In this document: piece after piece, positions 7,894-16,595 of the stretch
How positions within the stretch are numbered: the stretch's first letter is position 1
Layout: every line of letters begins with the position of its first letter
Assembly: GCA_900550255.1 (NCBI GenBank)
Contig: URQZ01000006.1
Span: 7,120-71,119, forward strand
DNA: 64,000 nucleotides
Source: an uncultured Mycoplasmatota bacterium
GTDB taxonomy: Bacteria; Bacillota_I; Bacilli_A; RF39; UBA660
Reading direction: 5' to 3'
Notes under the pieces: generated by a model
What the model saw: only the letters and a program-made list of their open reading frames with translations
Told to the model about the DNA's origin: nothing
The model's database searches: none
Program-made: the position numbers and the translations under genes

Positions 7894-10020
7894 ATGAACT
7901 TATTAAAAAAAACATATAAAGATATTATTATCTTTTTAATTCCATTTTTAATATTTATAATATTGCTTTTTTCATATTACCCTGGTCTTATTACTTATGA
8001 CGGTATTAATCAGTGGAATCAAGTTCAAAACGGAACTATTAATAATGCGCATCCATTTTTTAGTACATACTTTATGTTAATTATTTCAAAATTTTGGAAT
8101 AGTCCAAGAGCGGTTTTAGTATTTCAAATCTTTATTTTTAGTTTCTTTTGGTCTATTATTTGTAATAAAACAAGAAAGAATAATTATGGTAGACAAGTAA
8201 TATATACATTTTTAATAAGTCTTATTCCGATAATTAGTATGTATTCTATAACTTTATGGAAAGATGTTTTGTATTCATATTATCTTATGATGTTAGCTTT
8301 TCTTACATATTATTTTGCTAAAGAAAAAAAATATAAAATGAATATTTTTGATTATATATGTTTAGGATTGTTATTGTTTTTAATTTATAGTTATAGACAT
8401 AACGCAATAGTTGCTGTAGTTTTATATTTTATAATTTTTACAATTTTAGTTTTAAAAAATAATAAAAATAGTATAAAAAAGCTTTTAATAGTTTATTTAA
8501 CATTTGGTGTCCTTCTTTTTGCGATATCAATTCCTAAATCAATATATTTGGAAAAAGAAGTCAAAAAGAAAGATGAAGTGGCAATTGGTACGGTAAATCA
8601 GTATATAACATGGATTTTTGGCTCTTATATACAAGAAGAGAAAATATCAAAAAACGATTTGGAATTTTTAGATAATATTATTGATATAAATTATTGGAAA
8701 AAAAGGTATAATCCATTTTTAATAAATTCAACATTCAATCCAGACAAAATAAATGAAAAATATATGATTAAGCATCAAAAAAAGTATCAAGATTTGTTTA
8801 TAAAATATGTTTTGAAAAATCCAGGAATTTTTATTAAACATTATTTGAATGCAGATTCATTATTGATTGGGATAAACTCCATCGATTATGGTTACATATA
8901 TGTATATCCATTTACGGAATGGGAAAAAGGGGATTATGGCTTTGATAAAAGTATAAATAGCAAAATTCCAAAAATAGAAGAAGAAAATACAGAACTTATT
9001 AATTATACATATGATGGAATTTTAAAGTATTTTTATCAACCTGGATTGATTTTATATATATCATTATTAATTACAGTATATTTATGTCATAAGAATAAAA
9101 ATAAAAAATACTTTTTACTTTTATTACCAATGTTTTTAAATACTCTATCTTTGTTACCAGTTAATTTAGCTCAAGATTTAAGATATGTATACATAAACTA
9201 TTTAACTTTAATATTACTAGGATTATTTGTTATACAAAAGGAAAAAAGAAGTGATGATATGAAAAACTATACAAAACCAGAATTAAAACAAAAATCAAAA
9301 AAAAATCAAAAGATTTTATTGATAATCCCTGCCTATAATGAAGAGGAAAATATATTAAAAACCTATAAAACAATTGTTAACTACAACAAACAAAACAAAA
9401 CAAATTATGATGTTATAGTCATTAATGATGGTTCAACAGATAAAACAAGTGAAATATGTTTTAATAACCATATACCAACAGTTAATCTTATTCATAATCT
9501 TGGTATAGGTGGCGCTGTTCAAACAGGATATAAATATGCTTATGAAAATGCTTATGATATAGCAATTCAATATGACGGAGATGGACAACATGATGTTAGA
9601 TATGTAAAAAAAATTGTTGAACCTATTTTAAATGGAAAAGCTGATTTTGTGATTGGTTCTAGATTTGTTAAAAAAAGCGATGAAAATTTTAATTCTACAT
9701 TTGCTCGAAGAATAGGAATTAACATAATATCATTTTTTATAAAATTGGTTTCGAAGAAAAAAATATATGATACAACATCTGGATTTAGAGCATGTAATAA
9801 AGCAATAATTCGCGAATTTGCATTTGAATATCCACTTGAATATCCTGAGCCAATAACAACGGTTGAATTAATAAAAAAAGGTTATAGAGTTTCAGAAGTC
9901 GATGTAAAAATGAATGAAAGAAAAGGTGGCACTTCATCAATTAAATCTTGGAAAAATATATATTATATGATTAATGTTGTATTATCCATTTTAATAATTG
10001 GTTCAAGGAGGCAAAAATAA
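7894..10020 (+). CDS. Membrane protein fused to a dolichol-phosphate-mannosyltransferase-like GT2 domain
   Basis: ATG 7894 follows GGTGGT at 7885-7890. The 708-residue protein has two parts. Residues 1-450 are polytopic, with about ten hydrophobic segments and a YPGLITYDGINQWNQVQNG motif after the first span, as in DUF6020-type surface polysaccharide membrane proteins (GT-C or polymerase-like). Residues 470-708 are a GT2 domain of the DPM1/polyprenyl-phosphate glycosyltransferase type: IPAYNEEENI, VINDGSTDKT, then YDGDGQHD with the DXD. In most genomes such domains are separate genes. An in-frame ATG at 9259 marks the likely old start of the second gene, and a TGATGA at 9252-9257 in another frame suggests a former stop. 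The GT2 half should charge a lipid carrier. Confidence 0.75.
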   Translation: MNLLKKTYKDIIIFLIPFLIFIILLFSYYPGLITYDGINQWNQVQNGTINNAHPFFSTYFMLIISKFWNSPRAVLVFQIFIFSFFWSIICNKTRKNNYGRQVIYTFLISLIPIISMYSITLWKDVLYSYYLMMLAFLTYYFAKEKKYKMNIFDYICLGLLLFLIYSYRHNAIVAVVLYFIIFTILVLKNNKNSIKKLLIVYLTFGVLLFAISIPKSIYLEKEVKKKDEVAIGTVNQYITWIFGSYIQEEKISKNDLEFLDNIIDINYWKKRYNPFLINSTFNPDKINEKYMIKHQKKYQDLFIKYVLKNPGIFIKHYLNADSLLIGINSIDYGYIYVYPFTEWEKGDYGFDKSINSKIPKIEEENTELINYTYDGILKYFYQPGLILYISLLITVYLCHKNKNKKYFLLLLPMFLNTLSLLPVNLAQDLRYVYINYLTLILLGLFVIQKEKRSDDMKNYTKPELKQKSKKNQKILLIIPAYNEEENILKTYKTIVNYNKQNKTNYDVIVINDGSTDKTSEICFNNHIPTVNLIHNLGIGGAVQTGYKYAYENAYDIAIQYDGDGQHDVRYVKKIVEPILNGKADFVIGSRFVKKSDENFNSTFARRIGINIISFFIKLVSKKKIYDTTSGFRACNKAIIREFAFEYPLEYPEPITTVELIKKGYRVSEVDVKMNERKGGTSSIKSWKNIYYMINVVLSILIIGSRRQK

Positions 10021-10370
10021 TGACGTTTAATTTAAGATTAGGCTTGGTTATTGTATCATTATTGTTGATGATAGTAGTAATAAAAATATTAAAAAAAGGA
10101 AGAATTCCAATAAAATACTCATTAATTTGGATTTTATCTAGCATTATCATTTTTTTAGTTAGTTTAATTCCAAGTTTATTTGAATGGATTTCAAGATTAT
10201 TTGGGTTTGTGACCATGGCAAATATGGTTGTTGGAATTTTTATCTTTGTTTTACTTATGATAACAATTTCTTTAACAGTGATGATTGCAGGTCAAAAGAA
10301 AAAAACTACTATGTTAATCCAAGAAATCTCACTTTTAAAACATGAGGTTGAAAAAGATGGAAAAAAATAG
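10020..10370 (+). CDS. DUF2304-like small membrane protein
   Basis: This is a 116-residue protein with three predicted spans and a charged C-terminus (LLKHEVEKDGKK). Length, topology and the pattern LRLGLVIVSLLLMIVVIKILKK fit DUF2304 proteins, which commonly sit next to DPM1-like GT2 genes. They may act as membrane anchors or partners for polyprenyl-phosphate glycosyltransferases; this role is inferred from context, not shown. The ATG overlaps the stop of the upstream fusion by one base, indicating translational coupling and a joint function. The gene overlaps the start of the flippase gene by 14 bases. Confidence 0.75.
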   Translation: MTFNLRLGLVIVSLLLMIVVIKILKKGRIPIKYSLIWILSSIIIFLVSLIPSLFEWISRLFGFVTMANMVVGIFIFVLLMITISLTVMIAGQKKKTTMLIQEISLLKHEVEKDGKK

Positions 10371-11796
10371 TACAACTGATTCAAAAAAAACTTTAAAGTC
10401 TATAATATGCAATGTTTTTACTAGTGGTGTAACAATTATAGTTTCATTAATTTCTACAGTTGTTATAACGAGAATCATAACAGTAGCAGATTTAGGTATT
10501 GCTTCAAGTTTTAATAGTTTAAAAAGCATTTTAACTATTATATGCCTATTATCTGTTTATATTTCTATAAATAGAATGATATTAGATATAGATGGAAATG
10601 ATTATGAATATTTATCATCTATATATATTTTTTCTAGTTTGTTTTGTATTTTTATGTATATAATTTATATTATATTTAGGAGCTTTTTTAATAATATCTT
10701 TGGCTTTGATACTAAAATGATGACTTTAATGTTCTCAATTATATTTATGATAAATGGTGGAACTATTCTAACAAATTACTGGAATTTTAAAAACAAATAT
10801 AAATTACTGTTTATTAATAATTTATTATCATCACCTATTTCTCAAATTATATCATTAGTTTTGTCGTATGTATTATCGAGTCATAAATATTTGGGAAGAA
10901 TTATTGGAATTGAAACCTTTAATATTATATTTGGACTAATTTATGGAATAATTATTTTGGTTAAGGGAAAATTTTCTTTTAATAGAGATTATATAAGAAA
11001 AACTTTACATATTTGTATTCCTATGATTCCACATTTATTAGCTCAAATTATGCTTACAAGTTGTGATTTATTAATGATAAGAAATATTGCTGGAAATAAT
11101 GCAGCTGGGGTATATAGTATGGCATATACAATATCAAATATATTGTATTTAATTTTAATTCAATTGTTAATGCCTTGGTCTCCATGGGTATATAGAAGAA
11201 TGAAAAATAATGAAATAGAAACAATTGAAAAAAATTCAAAACTGTTAACTACTCTTTGTTGGTTTTTATGTTTAGGATTGTTTACTATTTCGCCAGAAAT
11301 GATAAAATTATGTTTAGGAAAAGAGTATTACGAGGCTTCTTTTATAATTGCACCAATATGTGTTGGTATATTTTTTGAAGTAATGTATATTTACTTTTAT
11401 GATATCGAGTATTTTTACAAAAAAAACAAACAGATTGCTATATTTTCTGTAATAGCTGCATTGTTGAATTTGTTATTAAATTATATTTTTATAAATAAAT
11501 TTGGTTATAAAGCTGCAGCCTATACAACTTTCTTTAGTTATTTTGTATTATTTGTATTACATTATTTTGAAATGAAAAGAATAGAAAAAAGAAAAATTTA
11601 TGATGTTAAATTTATTATGGTAATGTCATTAATTCTTACTGGAATAGCATGTATATATATTTTGACTAATAACAATATTTTTGTTCGTTATTCAGCTTTA
11701 ATTTTTTCAACTGTATTAATTTTTGTAAAAAATAAAAAGATTTTATTAAATATTATTAAAAATAGGAAATTGGGAGATGTGTTAAATGATAAGTAA
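10357..11796 (+). CDS. Polysaccharide flippase (Wzx-like, MOP superfamily)
   Basis: I place the start at ATG 10357, which has GAGG at 10344-10347 upstream; an earlier in-frame ATG at 10342 would use no clear site. The 479-residue protein has about twelve to fourteen hydrophobic segments. The opening segment TSGVTIIVSLISTVVITRII and the following DLGIASSFNSLKSI match the N-terminus of O-antigen/capsule flippases. Wzx proteins move undecaprenyl-diphosphate-linked repeat units across the membrane. A matching Wzy polymerase is not obvious in the window; the hydrophobic half of the 7894-10020 product or an upstream gene could supply it. The C-terminus overlaps the next gene by 11 bases. Confidence 0.85.
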   Translation: MEKNSTTDSKKTLKSIICNVFTSGVTIIVSLISTVVITRIITVADLGIASSFNSLKSILTIICLLSVYISINRMILDIDGNDYEYLSSIYIFSSLFCIFMYIIYIIFRSFFNNIFGFDTKMMTLMFSIIFMINGGTILTNYWNFKNKYKLLFINNLLSSPISQIISLVLSYVLSSHKYLGRIIGIETFNIIFGLIYGIIILVKGKFSFNRDYIRKTLHICIPMIPHLLAQIMLTSCDLLMIRNIAGNNAAGVYSMAYTISNILYLILIQLLMPWSPWVYRRMKNNEIETIEKNSKLLTTLCWFLCLGLFTISPEMIKLCLGKEYYEASFIIAPICVGIFFEVMYIYFYDIEYFYKKNKQIAIFSVIAALLNLLLNYIFINKFGYKAAAYTTFFSYFVLFVLHYFEMKRIEKRKIYDVKFIMVMSLILTGIACIYILTNNNIFVRYSALIFSTVLIFVKNKKILLNIIKNRKLGDVLNDK

Positions 11797-12742
11797 ACAT
11801 GTAATAGGTAGATTAGGAAATCAAATGTTTCAATACGCTACAGTTAGAGCATTTCAATTAAAATATAGACCAAATGATCAAATTTTATTAGATTTTTCTG
11901 AAGTTTATGATAAGGATAATGTTGGTTATAAAGAAGAATTATCAGACTTTAATATTAGTCCAATAATTAAAGGTCGTATAAAAATGACATTAAAGCAAAA
12001 AACACTTAATAACTATTTAAATTTTGTTAAATTTTATAATGCAGCTAGAGATAAGTTTAATTATAGTGTTGAATATAATAGAAAATTATATAAATTTGAA
12101 AATAAAATAGAAGAAAAATTAAATAAAAGTGGTTTATATAGTTTTAGGTTAGGATTTTATAATTTTCGTGATTATGGCGTTAAAAATACTGTTTTTTATG
12201 GTACATTTGAATCACCAAAATATTTTGATGATATTAAGGAAGTTTTACAAAAAGAATTTACACCAAAATATGGATTGTTGGAAAAAAACAAAAAATTGTA
12301 TAATCAAATTTTAGAAACAAATTCGGTTTGTATTACAATAAGACGAGGTGATTTTGTAAGTGACCCTCATTTTAAAAAAAATCTTTATGTATGTGATGAA
12401 AAATATTTTGAAACTGCAATAAATTTAATTAAGAAAAAAATAAATAATCCAACGTTTTTTGTCTTTAGTGATGATGTAGAATGGTGTAAAAAAAATATGA
12501 AATTTCCTAAACAAACATATTTTGAAACTGGTGATGATCCAACTTGGGAAAAATTAAGATTAATGTATAGTTGCAAGCACTTTATTATTTCAAATAGTAC
12601 ATTTAGTTGGTGGGCACAATATTTATCAACAAATGAAAGTAAAATTGTGATTGCTCCAAGCAGATGGGGTAATCTATCATATAAAGGGGAAAATGTCCAA
12701 ACAGATATTTATGAAGATGATTGGATATTAGTTGATGTGTAG
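11786..12742 (+). CDS. Glycosyltransferase family 11 (alpha-1,2-fucosyltransferase-like)
   Basis: The 318-residue protein starts with GRLGNQMFQYATVRAF (residues 8-23), the signature N-terminal motif of GT11. ITIRRGDFVSDPHF follows, with the diagnostic RRGD at about 186-189, then FFVFSDDVEWCKKNM and ISNSTFSWWAQYLS. These are GT11 motifs I to III of enzymes that add fucose or related deoxysugars from GDP-fucose. The residue two before the RRGD arginines, usually His, is Thr here. No GDP-fucose synthesis genes are visible in the window, so the donor is uncertain. The ATG lies inside the end of the flippase gene, which implies coupled translation. Confidence 0.88.
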   Translation: MISKHVIGRLGNQMFQYATVRAFQLKYRPNDQILLDFSEVYDKDNVGYKEELSDFNISPIIKGRIKMTLKQKTLNNYLNFVKFYNAARDKFNYSVEYNRKLYKFENKIEEKLNKSGLYSFRLGFYNFRDYGVKNTVFYGTFESPKYFDDIKEVLQKEFTPKYGLLEKNKKLYNQILETNSVCITIRRGDFVSDPHFKKNLYVCDEKYFETAINLIKKKINNPTFFVFSDDVEWCKKNMKFPKQTYFETGDDPTWEKLRLMYSCKHFIISNSTFSWWAQYLSTNESKIVIAPSRWGNLSYKGENVQTDIYEDDWILVDV

Positions 12743-12749
12743 AAAATAT

Positions 12750-13727
12750 ATGGATAAAGTAACAGTAATCGTACCAGTGTATAATGCTGAAAAATTTATA
12801 TCTGATGGAATAAAAAGTGTGCTAAATCAAAATTATGAAAATATTGAATTAATATTAATAAATGATGGATCTTTAGATAACTCACTAGAAATAATAAAAT
12901 TTTGGGAACAAAAATATCCTAATATAATTAAAGTATATAACAAAAAAAATTCAGGTGTTGGAAAAACAAGAAATTTTGGTATAAAAAAAGCAACAGGAAA
13001 GTATATTACATTTTTGGATGCTGATGATTATCTAGATGAAGATTTTATAAGTCAAATGGTAAAAATGATAGGAGATAATGATATTATTATTGGTGGATAT
13101 AATCAGGTTGATTTAAATCACAATATAGTATTTACTAGAAAAATTTTACCAAATGAATTATCAAAATTTAGACAAATGGTAATTTGGGCAAAACTTTATC
13201 GTAGTAAATTTTTGATTGATAATCACATAATTTTTAATGATTTAAAAGTAGGAGAAGATATTACATTTTCATTGGATACATACATAAATACTTCTAAGGT
13301 AAAATGCACAGACTATTCTGGATATAATAATGTTTCTAATGACTTTTCAGTAACTAAGAATATGGATTTAAAAAAAGATTTAGACATTAATGGGTTAATT
13401 AAAAATTTATGTATAAAATCGACTAAAGGAAATTTTATTGAACAAAATAAAAAGCAATTAGAATTCTTCTTTTTAAAATTATTTACGAATTATTTATATG
13501 ATAAATCAAGGGTTTTAAATTATAGGGAATTAGAAAAATATTATAAAGAAGGAATTAATTTTATTAAAGATTTTTATCAAAAACATGATATGAATTTTTC
13601 GATAATGTATAATAAAACAGAGCCATTTAATATAAATCTTGCAATCAATATTGTAATAATGTCATATAAATTGAAATTTAGTAAAATTCTGTTAAAAATT
13701 TTAATAAGAAAATTTCATGTAAAATAG
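12750..13727 (+). CDS. Glycosyltransferase family 2
   Basis: The start is uncertain. ATG 12750 begins directly before the conserved DKVTVIVPVYNAEKF strand, while ATG 12735 would add five residues; neither has a strong ribosome binding site. The 325-residue product has the GT2 landmarks VPVYNAE, LILINDGSLDNS and ITFLDADDY (DXD), then a C-terminal membrane-proximal tail. Its neighbour at 13743 has the same architecture and a related tail (FNINLAINIV here, FSINFAVNLF there), so the two look like tandem duplicates that have diverged. It probably adds one sugar of the repeat unit on the cytoplasmic face. Donor and acceptor cannot be read from the sequence. Confidence 0.85.
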   Translation: MDKVTVIVPVYNAEKFISDGIKSVLNQNYENIELILINDGSLDNSLEIIKFWEQKYPNIIKVYNKKNSGVGKTRNFGIKKATGKYITFLDADDYLDEDFISQMVKMIGDNDIIIGGYNQVDLNHNIVFTRKILPNELSKFRQMVIWAKLYRSKFLIDNHIIFNDLKVGEDITFSLDTYINTSKVKCTDYSGYNNVSNDFSVTKNMDLKKDLDINGLIKNLCIKSTKGNFIEQNKKQLEFFFLKLFTNYLYDKSRVLNYRELEKYYKEGINFIKDFYQKHDMNFSIMYNKTEPFNINLAINIVIMSYKLKFSKILLKILIRKFHVK

Positions 13728-13742
13728 ATTTGGGTGATAATG

Positions 13743-14723
13743 ATGACTGATAATCTTAAAATAAGTATAATTGTTCCTGTATACAATTCTCAAAAAACGA
13801 TTCAAAGATGCTGTGACAGTTTACTAAATCAGACATATAAAAATATTGAAATTATATTAGTAAATGATGGCTCAAAAGATGAGTCACTAAAAATTATTAA
13901 TAGTTATGAATGTAAATATGATAATGTAATTGTCTTAAATCAAAAAAATAGTGGTGCTGGTGCTGCAAGAAATAATGGATTATTAAAAGCAAGTGGCGAG
14001 TATGTGACATTCGTTGATTCAGATGATGAATTATCTAAAGATGCTATAAAAAATATGGTGAAGTGCTTGAAACCTGATACAGATATTGTAATAAGTGGAT
14101 TTAAGGAATTTGATGATAAAGGAAATGTCTTAATAGATATGATTCCTAAAAAAAATTATTGGACAGAATTTAAATTTACTTCTACAATGTTTAAACTTTA
14201 TCGAAAAAAATATTTAATTGATAATAATGTTAAGTTTGCACATTTTAATGTTTTTGAGGATTTATATTTTTGCTTGTGTGCATATTCAAGATCGAATAAT
14301 ATTGAAATAAATAGTAATCAAGATTATATTATATATAAAAATGCTGATTCTATAACATCAAATTTTGAAAATAGACCATTACAAGATTGTAAAAATGTTT
14401 TAGAAGCACTAAATAAAAATGTTAATTTTTATAAATATAGTAATTCTACAGTTGAATTCTTTTATTTAAAAACATTAGTTCTTAATATAGTTGTTCAATT
14501 AGATGGACACAATTTAAATGATTTAAATAATATCTATATAAATGATTATAATTGGCTTAAATCCTTGAAAATAACTTCAAAACCAATTAAATTTCATTGG
14601 CAAAAATATGAGGATTTTTCAATAAATTTTGCTGTTAATCTTTTCAACTTTATGACTAAGATACATTTAAACAAATTTTTAATATTTGTTTTAAAAAGAA
14701 TGAAAAAAATTAGATTTAAATAA
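13743..14723 (+). CDS. Glycosyltransferase family 2 (tandem paralogue)
   Basis: Two adjacent ATGs occur at 13740 and 13743. I prefer 13743 because GGTG-six bases-ATG spacing recurs at other genes here, for example at 21396. The 326-residue enzyme shows VPVYNSQKTIQRCCDS, ILVNDGSKDES, NSGAGAARN and VTFVDSDDE with the DXD-type acidic site. After the catalytic region it ends in a basic tail (VLKRMKKIRFK). It lies 15 bases after the preceding GT2 gene and 14 before the GT8 gene, as part of one unit. Likely role: elongation of the lipid-linked repeat unit. Specificity is unknown. Confidence 0.87.
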   Translation: MTDNLKISIIVPVYNSQKTIQRCCDSLLNQTYKNIEIILVNDGSKDESLKIINSYECKYDNVIVLNQKNSGAGAARNNGLLKASGEYVTFVDSDDELSKDAIKNMVKCLKPDTDIVISGFKEFDDKGNVLIDMIPKKNYWTEFKFTSTMFKLYRKKYLIDNNVKFAHFNVFEDLYFCLCAYSRSNNIEINSNQDYIIYKNADSITSNFENRPLQDCKNVLEALNKNVNFYKYSNSTVEFFYLKTLVLNIVVQLDGHNLNDLNNIYINDYNWLKSLKITSKPIKFHWQKYEDFSINFAVNLFNFMTKIHLNKFLIFVLKRMKKIRFK

Positions 14724-14737
14724 AATAGAGGTGGATT

Positions 14738-15739
14738 ATGAATATTTTATATACATTAAATGATAAATTTGTTCCTCAAGTTGGAGCTGGAATTTGTTCT
14801 ATATGTGAAAATAATAAACAAATTAAAGATATCAATTTTTATATTATTTCTTATGGAATTACAATAAACAATAAGAAAAAAATGCAAAAGTTAGTAAAAA
14901 AATATGAAAGGAATATTGAAATAATAGAACTTGAAAATTTAAACAAATATTTCAATTTTAATTTTGACACATTAGGTTGGAATAAAGTAATTTTGTCACG
15001 ACTTTTAATGGGAAATATTCTTTCTAAAAATATTGATAAAATTATTTATTTAGATGGTGATACAATAGTTAGAGGTTGTTTGGGTGAATTATGGAATTTA
15101 GATATGAAAAATAAAATAATAGGAATGAGTATAGAACCAACAGCTAATAAAAAAAGAAAAGAAAAATTAGGGTTAAAAGAATATCCATATTATAATTCTG
15201 GTGTACTTTTGGTTGATTTAAAAAAATGGAGAAAGTATAATATACAAGATAAAATAATTAATTATTATAAGGAACAAAATGGGAGACTTTTTGCAGCGGA
15301 TCAAGATGCAATAAATGCTGTTTTAAAAGATCAAATTTTTACCATTTCTCCTAAATATAATTATTATAATATTTTTGATCAATATTCATATAACTTTTGT
15401 TGTAGATTAATGAAGCCTTTAGAATATTCTAATTACATAAAAAAAGATGATTATATTTCTTCTCGAAAAAATCCTATTATTATTCATTATTTGGGTGAAG
15501 AGCGACCTTGGCGAAAATATAATACACATAAGTATAGAAATGATTATAAAAAATATTTAAATATGACACCTTGGAAAGAAACAAAAGATGAAGATGGATG
15601 GCTTTTATATTTTACTTGTTGGAAAATATTTAATTTTTTTACTAAACCATTCCCAAAATTAAGATATAACATAATTAATTCATTAATTCCTAAATTTATG
15701 AATTATAGAAAGAAGAAATTGAAAAATGAAAACAAATAG
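14738..15739 (+). CDS. Glycosyltransferase family 8 (LgtC/GspA-like)
   Basis: The 333-residue protein begins MNILYTLNDKFVPQVGAGI, the retaining GT8 N-terminus. KIIYLDGDTIVRG has the metal-binding DGD at 106-108, PYYNSGVLLVDLKKW and AADQDAINAVL follow, and HYLGEERPW near the C-terminus takes the place of the HxxGxxKPW motif. GT8 enzymes such as LgtC transfer galactose or glucose from UDP-sugars with retention. galE in this locus could supply UDP-galactose, so an alpha-galactosyltransferase is a reasonable guess. AGAGGTGG upstream supports the start. The end overlaps the next gene by 14 bases. Confidence 0.88.
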   Translation: MNILYTLNDKFVPQVGAGICSICENNKQIKDINFYIISYGITINNKKKMQKLVKKYERNIEIIELENLNKYFNFNFDTLGWNKVILSRLLMGNILSKNIDKIIYLDGDTIVRGCLGELWNLDMKNKIIGMSIEPTANKKRKEKLGLKEYPYYNSGVLLVDLKKWRKYNIQDKIINYYKEQNGRLFAADQDAINAVLKDQIFTISPKYNYYNIFDQYSYNFCCRLMKPLEYSNYIKKDDYISSRKNPIIIHYLGEERPWRKYNTHKYRNDYKKYLNMTPWKETKDEDGWLLYFTCWKIFNFFTKPFPKLRYNIINSLIPKFMNYRKKKLKNENK

Positions 15740-16517
15740 TATTCATACATTTGTAGTACTAGCGTATAAAGAGTCAAAATACTTAGAAGAATGTATAAAA
15801 TCAGTATTGAATCAAAAATATAGGAGTAAAGTTGTAATTGCAACATCTACACCAAATAAATTTATTGATAAAATTGCGAAGAAGTATAATTTGGAAATTA
15901 TTGAAAATAAAGAACATAGAAGTATAGGTGGGGATTTTGATTTTGCCATAAGTTGTGGTAAAACAGAACTTGTTACGGTTGCACATCAAGATGATGTTTA
16001 TGATTATGAATATAGTTATAGTATGGTAGAGGCTTATAAAAAAAATAAAGAAGCTTTGATTATTTTTCCACATTATTACGAAATTAAAAACTCTGGAAAA
16101 GTATATAAAAATACAAATTTAAATATCAAAAAAATACTATTATATCCGTTAAAAATTAGAAAATTTAGTAAATATAAATTTAATAAACGTTTTAGTTTAT
16201 GTTTTGGTAATCCAATAGGATGTCCATCTGTAACCTTCAATAGAAAAAAAATTGATTTACCTCTTTTTGAGTATGAATTTAAATGTGATATTGATTGGCA
16301 TGCATGGGAAAAATTAAGTAAAAAAAATGGCTCATTTATATATGTAAGTAAACAATTAATGGGCCATAGAGTTCATGATGAATCAACTACAACAGAGCTA
16401 ATTAATGATAGAACAAGAACTAAAGAAGATTTAGAAATGTTTAAAAGATTTTGGCCAGATTTTATAGCAAAGTTTATTAATAAATTTTATGTTAAAGCTG
16501 AAAAAAATAATCAATAG
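15726..16517 (+). CDS. Glycosyltransferase family 2-like (short)
   Basis: A 263-residue GT-A fold protein with HTFVVLAYKESKYLEECIKS at the N-terminus, VTVAHQDDVYDYEY where the DXD loop is expected (QDD), and CDIDWHAWEKLSK with LMGHRVHDEST near the C-terminus. The family resemblance is clear, but the usual INDGS motif is replaced by ATSTPNKF. This puts it in a divergent GT2 branch found in capsule loci. It is the last gene of the transferase run; a terminator overlaps its 3' end. The start ATG overlaps the GT8 gene. Confidence 0.75.
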   Translation: MKTNSIHTFVVLAYKESKYLEECIKSVLNQKYRSKVVIATSTPNKFIDKIAKKYNLEIIENKEHRSIGGDFDFAISCGKTELVTVAHQDDVYDYEYSYSMVEAYKKNKEALIIFPHYYEIKNSGKVYKNTNLNIKKILLYPLKIRKFSKYKFNKRFSLCFGNPIGCPSVTFNRKKIDLPLFEYEFKCDIDWHAWEKLSKKNGSFIYVSKQLMGHRVHDESTTTELINDRTRTKEDLEMFKRFWPDFIAKFINKFYVKAEKNNQ

Positions 16518-16537
16518 CATTTATATGCTATTTTTTT
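16514..16537 (+). terminator. Rho-independent terminator ending the glycosyltransferase run
   Basis: ATAGCAT (16514-16520) and ATGCTAT (16525-16531) form a perfect 7-bp stem with a TTAT loop, followed by seven T residues. It separates the transferases from the rhamnose operon. Confidence 0.85.
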
Positions 16538-16546
16538 AATATATAA

Positions 16547-16578
16547 ATGTTGAATTTTTCAACATTTTGTGATACTAA
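16547..16578 (+). promoter_or_regulatory. Palindromic operator candidate overlapping the promoter of the HTH-rmlA operon
   Basis: ATGTTGAATTTTTCAACAT at 16547-16565 is a perfect inverted repeat with 8-bp arms and a 3-bp centre. It contains TTGAAT (16550-16555), a plausible -35. Seventeen bases on lies TACTAA preceded by TG (extended -10 candidate, 16573-16578). The site lies 31 bases before the start of a gene whose product carries an N-terminal XRE-type HTH. Dyads of this TTGAA/TTCAA type suit dimeric XRE repressors, so autoregulation is a reasonable inference. The palindrome is seen directly; binding is not. Confidence 0.6.
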
Positions 16579-16595
16579 TATATTAGGGTGATAAA

